This document shows positions 25,101 through 37,780 of a DNA stretch of 64,000 bases, piece by piece. The stretch's first letter is position 1. The number at the start of each line of letters is the position of its first letter. The DNA comes from Flectonema sp. DT1601. Its lineage: Eukaryota; Euglenozoa; Diplonemea; Diplonemida; Diplonemidae. Where the stretch lies: NCBI GenBank assembly GCA_964019425.1, contig OZ025791.1, forward strand, positions 1,402,501 to 1,466,500. Direction: 5' to 3'. The notes below the pieces were generated by a model, which was given only the letters and a program-made list of their open reading frames with translations, did not search any database and had not been told where the DNA came from. Made by a program: the position numbers and the translations under genes.

Positions 25101-28100
25101 AACAGTTGGTGCATTGGTTAACAAAGAACGTTCATTTTGAAAGCAAAGAAACTATCGCCTTGTTAGACACGTTGATCGATGGAATATCATCTTCGAATGT
25201 CGGATTAAGAGACATCTGTGCTTCTAATTGTGGTGAGTTCGCAAAGTACAGCATCAAACATGGAAAGGGAACAGGTGCGAGAAACCTTCTAAGTTTAACG
25301 ACTCGTCTTCACAATCTTATGATTCATCCTAATTCTAGTACGAGATATGGTGCTGCTGTTGCTTGGAAATGTGTTCTTCCTGAACTGATGAATGATAAAA
25401 AGTTATCCTCAATCCATCTAATGCATGCAGTGTATACAGCAATGCTTTCATTATCAATGTTTGATGAGGGAGGTGTTGTAATTACTCATGTGATGCTACT
25501 CAGAACTGGAGAGCGATACGTTAAAAGGATTTCAGAAAGTCTTATTGAGAATGATTCATCACGTCATACATTACCACCAGCATGTCATTCTCTCAGTAAT
25601 CTAACTGCGTGGATGTTTGATCAATGTTTTCTTGAAGAAAAGCCAGCTAGACGCATGGCTATGAAGTTATTCATTACATTCTCTTCACTGTTTGGAGTCT
25701 CCTCACGAGTTTGGCTTCGTGAGCAGTACGTTAAGGATCGACAACCTCTTGAAGAGAGTCTTCATATGATTGAACATCGCATGACATCACAACCTCAAGG
25801 GTTATCAACAGTGACTGCTCAAGAGACTACTTGGTATAGGTTTGTACATCTCTTTATTTTACTCAATTAGTAATATTTTTTTTAGTTCTTTGCATTTCTA
25901 GTTCTCAGATTATGTGGTGATGACAGCCTTGTAGCGTCAGGGACTTCTCCAAGACCACTATCGTGACGAACAGAACCTTCGGCACCAATTTATAAAATAT
26001 CTGAAATGAAATCTTTTGAAAGACTTGAGGGAGAATTGTAAACAACAAAAACAGCGTCTGGATTCGAGAAGTTGACACGATAAGCGACACCCTCAACTGG
26101 CTGTTTGAGAATGATTTCGTTGACGGTCCGAGACTCTTAGGTGTTGGGGGATCATCATCTCCTCATAAAAGAAGAAAACAACAGCATGGCGACGATGTTG
26201 GATTCACCGCAAAGTTAAAGTTACCCAAACAGGCAGGACTCTGTATGAACATTATGTCTGACGTACTCGATTCTGGAAAGGGAGAATCAACACTTTCCTG
26301 TACGAGAAGTACCGTTGAGTCGATATTGAGATTGGTAACAACAGTTGCTAACACTTTACCTTCTGCAGTTAATGTATTTGTGAATGAATTACCTCACGCA
26401 ATAAAAGTAGCTGTTGAGCTATTACTACATCCGATGTCACTCGGATATGATGGGCATTCTGTTAAAACTCAAACAGGAGTCCCATCTCTTGCTAAGAAAT
26501 TCTTACAATCTGTTGTCTTGGCTGATCAAAAGAACACTTTACCAAAACTTGTAGCAGCTTGCAGAGATGTTTATTCAAAATCTGACTTCAATATATTTTC
26601 AGAAAAAGCAATGGAAAGATTCCTTGACGACAAAAGTGAATTATGTCACACTTCTTGGATATACCTGGTTAGAGGTGCGAGGGCTCTTGTTCAACTGGGT
26701 AGTGTAATTAGTGAAGAGAAACTATCGAATCATTTACTTCCAAAGATTGTTAGTTCCATTTCAGGATTCTCTGAGATGAAAACAAATCAAAAGATCGCAA
26801 TTCAGATTGCTGGTGCGTTAGAATCGATGTCTACTAATAAAGTTTCACGACCAAAACATCGAATTGTTATCCGAGAGATTTGGAAGTTATGTTTCGATCT
26901 CGGGATCCCTTCACCTGTAATTGTTAATATGATGTCATCAATTGAGAGAGTCTCGAGAGATTCTCTTTCTGCCAATCGTATTGCGAAGTCGATTAGTAAC
27001 ATGCAGAGTGCCGTTCTGATTCAAACCTCATCATCTATAACAACAAATAAACCAAAGAAGAACGATCCCTTACCTCAAAAAGGTGAAATATTCTACACAA
27101 ACTACCGAACGGAACTTTGTGAATATGTTTTGAAAAATTCTAAATTCATCATTCCATTACTAGCGGACAAGAGACTGACCTCAGTTATCATCGACGTGTT
27201 GTCTTTATCACTGGCAGGTGATAATAATAACGTTGATGTAGTCAAGGCAACTGTTGACAGTGTGCTACCATATATATTTGAGATCTGTACTGAAACTGAT
27301 TCTACAGTCAGCACCACCATTAGCATCATTGAGAAGTTGCTTGAGCTTAAGCTTCTTTCTATGGATTCTCTTTTACATAATTCAAACACACTCTCAGCTA
27401 TTATAAAGTTCCTTCATCATGTTATTAATGTGAAGGGATTACTCAGAGCACCAACTCCAAAATTAAAAGCCTCGTGTAGATGTGTCTCTGTTCTGATTCC
27501 GTTTTTAATTTCAGACGGCTCTGAAGAAATAAAAGAAACCTCAATTAATATGATAAAAGAATTAATATCTAATGAATTACCAATTCACCACGGGGAGATC
27601 TTCTCAAGTGAAACACTAGTTAGCTCATATACGATGGTAGTGGAAGCGTTGTTGGATTGCTTACTCTCTTCTAAGTCTCCTGAGTTGTTATCGGAGTTAC
27701 TTCCTCTTGTAAGAGGAACTGGAACTCATCCTCTTGCGGTGACTATCGGAGGAGTGTTGCAACAGTTTTTCAATCAATTGTCAGAAGTGAAAACATTTCG
27801 ATGTGCTGAAGTTTGTGTTGAAAACTTTCTAAACGAAGAACTGCCAGCTGATGTTCGTTATGCTGCCACCAGTAGAATCTGTTTGTTAGCTCTTCAAAGA
27901 CTTTCTCCTTCAGAATGTGAGAGTTTCTTTGAGAAGTATGTTGTTTCATTGTATAAAATAATATCATCATCATGGCCGACTGATGTTGAGGATTGTTATC
28001 AATCTCTTTTATCGAAAACTTCAGCTTTCACATTACTCGATTTGATGTATCGAATGTGTGATCCTTCGAAGACTCGAACTACAATAAATAAATCATTCAC

Positions 28101-31100
28101 ACTTTACTTAAGAGGTGAATCCGCTTCCCCTAATTCACAACAACAATACTCTGGTAAAGAAATGAACGATAAAATTATCAGAGCATCTCACTCCGCTTTA
28201 ACTTCTGTGATGTCATTTCAAAACGACCTCACTCACATTACAAGAAGCGGCATCAGCGGTGATTCCGCTTTGTTAAAATACAGACAAGCAGCCTACAGCT
28301 GTCTGGTATCGTCGTTAATAACAACGCAAACTAACTTAGCGATGATTACAAAAGCTTTATTCATACCTCGTAAAGGTGAATATATTTGGGAACACGTTCT
28401 AGATTTAAATGCGTCGCACTCATTCGCAGTGGAAACGTCATTTCTACTTACAAGAAATGCCGTCCAGGGATTACGAAATGAGTGGGAAAGTGAAGATGGA
28501 ACAAGTAGTAGGCAGGTTGAACAATTGAGATATTTAGCAACTCAATATCTAAGTGATAGTTCTCTTGCTGACTTAGCTGCGCGTCCAGATGCTCCGCTTC
28601 TTGGAGGTGATAAAAAGGAAGTTATTGAAAACGAAAAAACAGAAAAACCCAACACCTCTGAATCAAAGCCTGAACATAAACCTCAAGAAGAAAGTCCTGA
28701 AGGTGTTGGTACCAATAAGTTAGTTCTATCAACAACTCAAGTTGGATCAGATCAAGACGCTGAAATAGATTTATGGAGTCAGCTCCCTCTTCAAATGATA
28801 AAAACAGACGGAGATCTTGAAATGGATTCTCTCAACAGAATTCCAATTACGTCATCAGTTCTTCGTTTGTTAATATTTTTATTTAATTATCAACAACCTG
28901 ATCAGAGAGATCCTCCCACTTGGATGATTGAACTTCACACAAAAATAATAGACCCATCGATAAGCTGTAACATCAGGTTCTTTATTGTGAAAAGTATCAT
29001 AAATGCTGCACACGTGTTTATGCAATTTGCACAAATGTGGGTCGTTCCACTTATTGATGCGGCTGTTGAATCCTTGCAGGTAGAAGGTCAAGTAACGGGA
29101 ATTAATTACTTCGCGAGGGATATTGTGTTGTTGTTGATTTCATGGTCTGGTCAACTACAAGCAACTAACAATGGAATAATGTCATTCGAGTTGGAATCGA
29201 AGTGTAGTACTTTACTGGAAATGTTATTAAAAAACTGCGCACACGAACAAACCAGAGTCTTACGATCAAACCTTGAACTTATTAAAGCTTACATCGAACA
29301 TTTTAAAGATAAATTACAGGTCGGCCCTGCTCACAGAAGAATTATTATGGGTTGGGTGAGTACACCATTTCCAAAGACGGGAACAAAGTCAAAAATTTGG
29401 GTTAAAAAAAGAATAACTGGAATGCAACTATTTGGTGTCTTAGCAGCCAATAAAATAAAACACTACGACCCTGTTGCTGATCTTAGTATTTGTACTGAAG
29501 ATGAGTTTTATGGAAGAATATGTAACTCTCTACCACCAAGTCAAAGAACAATCCCAAGAGAGTTAATCGAATGTTGTTCTGAATTATGTGGAATGATGAT
29601 TCATCAACTGTCGGTATTATCTCCTGTTGGAGGAAACACTTCTGAAGTACTTTTAAATATCGTCAGCAGAAGATTACGTTCTCTTCAGGCTGACACGTAC
29701 ACAGAACAGTTTGTGTTAGTGTTGAGTGGTGTTGTGAAACATTTCCCATCAGCTGCTGATGCTTTCTTACCAAATGCTTTGATTAGAATAATCCCACATG
29801 CAAAGGGAGTTTATCGGAATATGGTTTTAGAAATTATTCTGTCCAGAGCTGAACACTTTACTGGAATCTATCCCACCATTCATCCATATGTTATTGAGTT
29901 ACTGTTAACTGGTGACTCTACTGGTAGGTCGTTACTACTTCGAATATTACAAAAATCATTACAATGTGCTACTGATGGGGATTTATTACATTTCGTGACT
30001 ACCATTTCGGGAAGTATTAAAAGTAGAGTACTCCCAATGGGATGTTTAAGTATCGAAGGAAGGAGTGAACTTTACCAAACTTGGATTCGGATATATGACA
30101 GCAAGTGGAGTAATTTATCTGAAGAAGGAAAGAAACATCTCGGAGAACACCTCCTAAACGGTTTACGAGATGAATCTCTTTTCATCAGAGAAAAACTAAT
30201 TGCTTTTTGGGATGGTGGTAATCGCTTACCAGAATCAAGTCCTCTTCGAATGCAGAGATTGTTAGTTCCGTCATCACAGGCGTTGACTCTGTTTTCACCA
30301 TATTTGGGAGATCAGTGGTTACAATATTCATCTGTTTTGATGTTGTTTTTATCGAAGTGTAATACTGAATTCGATAATATAAAACACTTCTTTAGTGACC
30401 CTCTTCAGAAGTGTGATTACAATGAAGTTTTATTCGACACTTCGATGGAACATCGTGAAGAGTACAGCACAACTCCACTATTTGCTTCTCAACTTGGTCT
30501 TGATGGATCACTGTCTCAGAGCTCAGCAGCACCAGCTGGGATGATTGCCGCTACTCCACTTCCGATAGGGACGTTAGCTGGCTCGCAAGTATCTCAATCT
30601 CAAACTGCAACAACATTCTCCCACTATGCACCAAAGAAATCTGATGAATCATTGAGTCAAACAGCGATGTTGTTCACACCTTTTGATGATAAAATTAGAA
30701 AAAATGTACCCATCGGGAACCGATCTGGTGCCGAAACAACGATGCCTGCCCCCACTCACACTATGACACAATATTTTAAAAGACGATTCAGACATTCAAA
30801 CGAAGTTCACAGAACTACAAAACACGCAGTCAACGCAACTCAAAAAGTAGCTGCTCGAGAGCGACAAGATATAAAAAGAAGAAAGACTTCGACATCGATA
30901 AAGATGTGGAGGACTTACAGAGATGGTGAGGTTCCTGACATATCCATATCCCCGAGTAGCATCTTAAAACCATTACAAGCTTTGTGTTTGTATGACATCA
31001 ACTGTGCCAGATTAGTAATGTCTGAAGTGTTAGGAAAAGTTTATTTATCTTTATCTCCTATAAAACCAACTGGATCAGGTGCAGTAGGATCAGGACTACC

Positions 31101-34100
31101 TGATGGAGGTGAACCTGACAGCACCACATCTGAAAAACTATTCGCTCAATCTCTAATGGGACAGATTGGATCACCTAATCCTCATGAAGTTAATAAATTA
31201 AAAATTCAGCTATCCACATCACTAGTTGATATGTTACATAGTATGCGTCATCATGTAGCAGTTCAGCTATTCGTTCATTCATTTATTATTGATTATTTTA
31301 GTGATGAACAGATTGGTATTATATCTCCTGACGTGTTGTATTTGAGTGGTCTGCATTCTCAGAATCACAAAACAGCTTTACTTCTATTAGAGAAAGGATT
31401 AATGTACAGACAGTCAAGAATTGAAAGTATTCGAAAAGATCTCTGGAGGAGAGGTAAGAGAGAGGAAATTCCTTCTTCTCTCGAGGTGGATGAGGACATC
31501 TCTCTCGAACAATCAGAAAACTCTGCTTTTGGTTCCAGCAATCAATCGGATCTAAAAAGGTGTGTTGTTGTTATTATTGTTTTTTAAATGAAAATAAAAA
31601 AAAGGCTTTTTACAAAAAAAAAAAAACAGGCTGACAGCAATGAACACCACCGCGTGGAAATATATTGCTCGCTCGTACGAAACTCTGAAGAATAGAGATG
31701 CGGCGTCGTTGGTTATTCAAAATAAATTATTATCAGGAGAAGCTGCCGATGCTATCTCTTGTGTAATAAATGAGCAATTCGACACTGCGTTGAATGCGAT
31801 AAAGAAAGCCAAGTCTGCTACTGGTATCACCCAACTAGAGAATGAATTGTTAACGACAGAATATCGAAGTTGTTTACGATCATTGTTAAAGTGGTCGGCT
31901 TTGAACGATACGTGTGATCGTACTACTCGTCTTGATGACCCGGATCTTTGGAATGAAGGAGACGTGTCTAACTTTGTGTTGGATCATTTACAATCTAAAT
32001 TACTATTATCGAGTACTTCATCATTACTGTCATCTTATAATGATTGTTTTGTGACCTCAATATTATCAACTGAGCAACTCCTTCCAATATGTCTCTCACA
32101 TATCATCGAAGGGGACATCACTGCGGCAAAGGAAACTTTAATGACATCACTCGAGACGGTGTTGAACTCTTGGAAGGTAAGCCACAGTAATGAATACGGT
32201 TCTCTTCTTGCAACTCTTCAACCTTTAGTTGAGATATACGAATACATTACCATCGTTAGTACTGGATTAGATCAACCTGTAATGACACAGAAGTGTAATT
32301 CTTTATTAAGGAAGTGGTGGTATCGAGGAAGTCAATTCGATGGAGGTCCAACACAGTGGGATATGTACGTCGCAACAAGAAGGATATTATCGAATAGAAT
32401 AGTTCTTCATCATGGGGTTTCAAATTTAATTAGAAATGATTCTAATTCTGGATCAACTCCTCCTTACCAAGATCCTCCTCATCACAGTGCCGTACTACTA
32501 CTGAGAGCAGCACAGGCAATGGAAGGTTTGGGTAGTATTGGTCCAGCGAGATCATTTTTACATTCCTATGCTTCAACAAGACAAATAGTTACTTCTGATC
32601 CTAATAATTTAGATATAACATTCGTATCAGTCGCTGTACGAAATTCAATCTCACGCGCTGAAACAGCTGCGACAACTTCTCGTGAACGAGCTAGAAAGAT
32701 GTACATCAAAACACTGCAGTACATATCTACGGAAGATAAGAATCGCAATACGAGTTCAACGTATCCTATTTTACATTCTTTTATTTCCGCTGAGACTAAT
32801 CGAGGATACGCAAAATATGAAGATGACAACACAGAAATAATCAAACAAGCGCTATCCCATTACAAGAAAGCACTTCAGTATGACCGCGATCCTCTTGACT
32901 CAGTGAGTCCTAGTAAGGGAAAAGTAATCACAAGTTTGGTTTTATACGCTGATGAGTTGTTGCAAACGAATAGCGTACCAATTGGTGTAGATACCGAATC
33001 TCTGGCAGTTCTAACTGTAAAGTTATACTTGGAGGGAATCGAACTCTCTGATGAGAGTTCTTTAATGACATGTCGTTCTCACATCCCACGTGTCATAGAA
33101 CTTTGTCAAGTTTATCCAAAAGCAAAAGACGTTTTATATGAACACATCGACACCATCGATAGTTGGATGTTCCTTCCGTGGACGAATCAATTGATTTCTT
33201 ATATTAAAGGACCTGCTGGGGATGTCATCTTAAAGTTGTTGGTGTTGTTGTTGAAAAGGTTTCCTCAACAGGTTTGTAGTAGTCGTATATTTTAATAAAA
33301 AGTAAAAGTGTTAATGTTGCAGCTGTCGTTATTATCTTTGTTCGTGTGAAATGTTTTTGAGATGAAAGAACAAAAAAAAGTAATGAAAACAAAACAGGTG
33401 TTCTATGCGGTGTCTAGTTCGAGTCTTGATCTCGACCGAATTTGCGCTGAGTCGGACATTGCTGCAGTGCGTGTGCAAGAGCTTCGCAGTCAGCTTCAAT
33501 TGCATGTGAGCCCAGCACTGCTCCGACTGGTGAATGAAATGGAGAAGTTGCACAACCCAGACTTGAGATTCAAATATTGGATAGATGAACTACAGAATAC
33601 AATGAGAGAATATAAATTGAGACTTGTCAGCAGCGCGACAACCCAGCATCGACTGACAGCGCAGTGGAAATCCATGGCCACTGACTTGTTCACGGGAGGA
33701 GGAGGTACCTCTTTAAACGCAAAATTCGCAGACCGCTGCTGCTGCAAGAAAAAAACAGGAATAAAGATCACTTCTCCAAGGGGTGAGCAGGTGTCGTTGT
33801 ATGAAGACGTTGAGTCAGCAATGAAGCCACTCATTCGTGACTTAGAGAACTCATTTGACTACGAAGGTTTTCAGAAACGGTGTCGAAGTTGGGCAGCTGC
33901 TATCAAGTCTGGGTGGTCTCATGCGAGAGTAGTTGGAAACAATCCTTTAGCGATGTTCTCACCATTCTTAAGTGAGTACAGAGATAGTGCATTTGATACT
34001 GATGGTGAGTTGGTATTATTGCCACAGCAGTCTTTCTTATCACTTCATTCTAGATTACCAAATAAATTACCTGACATCTGTTCCTTTAATAGTAACGTTC

Positions 34101-35320
34101 TGGTCATGAATTCAATTCAAAAACCGAAGAAGTTAATTGTCAACTGTAGTGACGAGTCTGAACATCCTTACTTGGTGAAGGGAGGAGAAGATCTTCGTCA
34201 GGATCAGAGAATTCAACAATTATTTTATCTTTTCAACTACTGTATGAATAGAGATCGTAACTGTAATGAACGTAATCTTAGAATTAGAGGTTACTCAGTA
34301 GTACCGCTTACTCCAAGAGTTGGTTTAGTCGAATGGGTTGACAACTGTACTCCTTTAAAGTCGATGATTGAATCGAGAATGCCAAGTAACATTCACGGAA
34401 TACAATCTCATCCTGCTTCTAGAAAACACATGGAGTTCATTACTGAAATGGGGAAGACTGGTGATTGGGCAACTGGATTCCGAGTACTGTATGGAGAACA
34501 TGGACGTTCAGATCTTACTTCGAAATACCAAGAGTTGGTTGATTCTACTGATAAAGGATTTCTAAAAAGGTCATTGGCAAGTTTGTGTGCGACACACGCA
34601 GCTTTTTATGATGCAAAACAGCGATTCTGCTCCTCCTACTCTGCCGCGAGTATCGGACAATGGCTGCTTGGAATTGGTGACAGACATCTCGACAACTTTC
34701 TAATTGACAGCAACGTCTTGGAAGTAGTTCCGATTGATTTCGGTCACGCGTTTGGAACTGCGACAGAAGTTCTTCACATTCCGGAATTAATGCCTTTCAG
34801 ATTGACACCACAAATTACACATATCTGCGAACCGTTGGGTGCATCAGTTTTAAAAGGAAGTATGACTGCTTGTCTTCAAGCACTTAATAATAATAACAAA
34901 CTGTTGTTGGACGTGTTATCAGTTTTTGTCAGAGAACCGTTGGCAACATGGCAGAGGAATGCAACTCGGAAAGCTCGCAAATCAAATCTTCAGCTTTCTG
35001 AAGACCAAGAGAAACCTCACGATGAGTACTCAGCAGCAAAGATCTCAGCAGTTCAAAAGAAGTTAAATCTGACTAACCCGTGGATCATTTCTGCTGCTGA
35101 TTTGGCAGCAAACTCAACTGCATTGGCGACTACCCTCCGTCATAAGAATGGATTGGTGAACGCGAAGGGAATTCTCAAGGGACGACCTGATAAAAACTAT
35201 CGAGCCACCGTACCTGACACATGTCGCAGTGTATCTGAGCAGGTAGGCTGTCTGATAGATATGGCTTCTGACCCAAATATTTTATGCAGGACATATATGG
35301 GTTGGGCTCCACTGTTTTAA
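22184..35320 (+). CDS. DNA-dependent protein kinase catalytic subunit, five exons
   Basis: Exons are 22184-23809, 23888-25839, 26055-31559, 31630-33271 and 33398-35320. Phases match at all four junctions, every intron ends AAACAG, and the protein is 4215 residues (human DNA-PKcs: 4128). The N-terminal 3500 residues are alpha-helical repeats with DNA-PKcs-like landmarks (NPKDFTLF, PHVSGFYSLLTIVV, DRKAKTASCELLHS). The FAT region precedes a PI3K-like kinase: KGGEDLRQDQR (near 3836), GIGDRHLDNF (near 4000), DFGHAFG (near 4022), ELMPFRLT. The FATC end (ASDPNILCRTYMGWAPLF) closes the protein. The ELMPFRLT block and DPNILxRTxxGWxP end are typical of DNA-PKcs rather than TRRAP, ATM or TOR, and all catalytic residues are present. 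It would join Ku at double-strand breaks for non-homologous end joining. The start follows an acceptor-like CTACAG (AG 22146-22147). Confidence 0.93.
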
Positions 35321-35733
35321 AAAAAAATATAAACTCAACAGTTAGCAATTAATTATTGTTTTGTGAATTTCGTGGAGGAGGACCTCCTATTCCCTTTTTT
35401 TATTTTAGCTTATCGCCTTATTCCAGCCAGTTGCGAATTTATCCTATTTTTTTTTTTTTTTTGTTAAGAAAAAAAAAGGCAATTAACGCTGTTTTTTTTT
35501 TTTTTCATTCATTCATTCATTCTTTTTTTTTTATTTTTATTGTCTTCTCCTATTTCTGTCCAGAAAAAGACATTTCTTGCCAGAATGCGCTTATCGCAAA
35601 GTGGCACGCGTTTTATTAAACGCGTAATTGCTATTTTATTTATTTTAAAACGAAAATCGATACATTCATTTATCTCAATTCAGACGTTCGATGCGCTACC
35701 CACAAATGTATCACAATAATAATACGTAATTAC

Positions 35734-35768
<35 letters not shown>

Positions 35769-35798
35769 TAACATTTCTTTTTACAGCCCTTCCCATGC
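35321..35798. other. Intergenic spacer with A/T runs
   Basis: No gene is seen. A perfect inverted repeat (AGGAGG, A, CCTCCT) lies at 35376-35388, 55 nt after the DNA-PKcs stop. A long A-run (35740-35767) is followed by the pyrimidine-rich acceptor-like site TTTCTTTTTACAG ending at 35786. Confidence 0.65.
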
Positions 35799-36458
35799 AT
35801 GTTGTGGGTGGCAATTGGAATAGGAGGAGGGGTAGTAATAGTTTTATTATGTTTGATATTAATATTTTGGAGGTGTCGATGGAACAAATCAAGTATTGAT
35901 GAAGTGCGAGAACAACTACTGCCGTCTGGAGCATTGAAATCTTATGAAGTAGTTGATAAAGGTGATGGTTCATTTAAAATATCAGCGAAGGTGAGTGTTG
36001 ATGGTAACAAACATTTAAAGAAAGTAATTCTTGGATACAAACTAGGACGTTGTTACTTAAGATCGGATGAAGACTCTCAACGAGAAGACTTGTGGCCAGA
36101 CACTCCACGTGATGGTCGGGCATCAGTTAGTGTTGTTTGTTTAATAGAAAATACTTCAGCAATTCAATTCTTCAAAGCACAACTCTTTTTACCGACCTCA
36201 CAAGCAACTCGAGGATATGCTCCTCTGAATTCTGTTTGGCAGCCATACTTGTCTTTACTTAGCGCTTCAAATAAAGTTATCCACCACTGGTCATTTCAAG
36301 ATTTACACACTCTTGGGTTCGTATCTTCGAATGTCATTACTGGTGTGTTTACTGATGATTACTTTGTGAGTCCTCATAAGATGGCAAACTGCGATCAGAG
36401 TCACAGCCTTAACGGACCTGATCCAGATTCTCCAACCTGTAGAGCAATCGATATTTAG
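35799..36458 (+). CDS. Single-pass membrane protein, unknown function
   Basis: The protein has 219 residues. The first 28 form one strong membrane helix (MLWVAIGIGGGVVIVLLCLI and onward) followed by WRCRWNK, which by the positive-inside rule places the rest in the cytosol. The remaining 190 residues look globular, with alternating hydrophobic residues suggestive of beta-structure, and match no domain I know. An acceptor-like TTACAG ends 12 nt upstream. An earlier ATG at 35795 in another frame would read only a short overlapping frame; the 35799 start gives the coherent membrane protein, so it is preferred. Confidence 0.7.
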   Translation: MLWVAIGIGGGVVIVLLCLILIFWRCRWNKSSIDEVREQLLPSGALKSYEVVDKGDGSFKISAKVSVDGNKHLKKVILGYKLGRCYLRSDEDSQREDLWPDTPRDGRASVSVVCLIENTSAIQFFKAQLFLPTSQATRGYAPLNSVWQPYLSLLSASNKVIHHWSFQDLHTLGFVSSNVITGVFTDDYFVSPHKMANCDQSHSLNGPDPDSPTCRAIDI

Positions 36459-36719
36459 GTTGTCGTCTTTAGGAAGTTGTGTTCTATTAATTCAGTTTGT
36501 ATATAATGCTATTTTGATATGTTTTTTTTTGTCTTTTTTTTAAAAAAGAAGGAAATAAATCCAATTAATTATTTCTTTTTGTTATCTTTTTTTTGAGTGT
36601 CAGCATCAGTTGTGTACTGCTTACCCCAGCACAGCCTCTTTCTATTCAGATGTTTTGTTTTGAGTTACTCTTTATTTGAATCTGTATCAATTATTTTAGT
36701 AAGTAATAATAATAAAATA

Positions 36720-37780
36720 ATGGCTTCTAAATGGGGAGAACGACTCCATCATCACGACAGCTCAAAAGATATATTTGGAGACAATATTGCTGAGCCTGAA
36801 GACGACGAAGAGCAGGTTGTAACCGTCGTCGATGGGCGATGCTATGGCAGATCTGTATTTGAAGCAAACACCGCGAGCGGTAATACCGATCCACCTGAGA
36901 AGGTTACATCCTTAAAGGGTATTGAACTGACGATACCTCACTTTAAAACTGTAAAAAATGCAAAGGGACATTCTTTTATGGTCTACGTCTTGCAGTGTAT
37001 TGGAACAGAGCAGAGCTGGCAGGTATGCATCGCTAACAAGGATAATAATAGTTTTTTTTTATTAATTCTGTGAAACCATTTCCCAAACAGGTATTTAAAA
37101 GATTCTCAGAACTACACGACCTCCACAGTCATCTATCACATAAAGGTTGTAAAGGATTACCGTCGTTTCCTTCAAAGTTAGGAAGGCCGTTAGAATCTGT
37201 TGAGTCATTAACAGAAAGAAGAATTAAAATGTTGCAGTCATACATGCAAACTGTAATTAAGATCGCTCAGAAGAAGGAATTCAAACAGACAGAGTATCTC
37301 TGTAGTTTTCTTGTTGGTAATACTTCAATCGATACGAGTCAATGTTCAAGTGAAGGCAGTGCAAACTTTGCTGCAAAACTAAGCGCCAGATCAATGATTT
37401 CAACGAGTGGATCAGAAACAGATGATGTAACTTGGACTCCAAGAGTTACAACAGCCCAGACTCATACAAGTTACACAATAGTACTCGAGGTACCTGGTTG
37501 TGAAGATATCATAACTACTGTTCTCGATAACGGTTTGCGTATAACTGGAAATCGTCATTCACCTGTTCCTCCAAAAACAATAATTTTTAACGATCGCCTC
37601 TTCGGTAGATTTATAATGGACTTCAGCGTCCCTTCTCGTTTTGCTCCATATTCAAACTTCTCAGCAGTAACCAATATGGGTTGCTTAAGTATTTCATTTC
37701 CTCCTTTAGATAAAGAGACTAGTGATACCTCGACAACGATTTCACCAAAGTCACCCAGTTACAGAGCTTATGATCGTTGA
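36720..37780 (+). CDS. PX domain and alpha-crystallin (HSP20-like) fusion, two exons
   Basis: Exons are 36720-37022 and 37091-37780 with a 68-nt phase-0 intron ending AAACAG; the protein is 330 residues. Residues about 66-178 form a PX domain that crosses the splice junction: FMVYVLQC, then VFKRFSELHDLHSHL, then LPSFPSK and LTERRIKMLQSYMQTV. PX domains bind phosphoinositides, chiefly PI3P on endosomes. Residues about 222-308 have the strand pattern of an alpha-crystallin domain: YTIVLEVPG, TVLDNGLRITGNR, FGRFIMDFSVPSR, SISFPP. A small heat-shock-type fold fused to PX is not an arrangement I know. The role might be membrane-targeted chaperoning or scaffolding, which is inference. The acceptor-like TTTTAG ends at 36699. 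Confidence 0.82.

Noticed and set aside
22184-35320. TRRAP/Tra1 or ATM as the identity of the large PI3K-like kinase
   Set aside because: TRRAP lacks the catalytic residues that are present here (GDRHLDN, DFGHAFG), and the ELMPFRLT block and DPNILxRTxxGWxP end match DNA-PKcs better than ATM.
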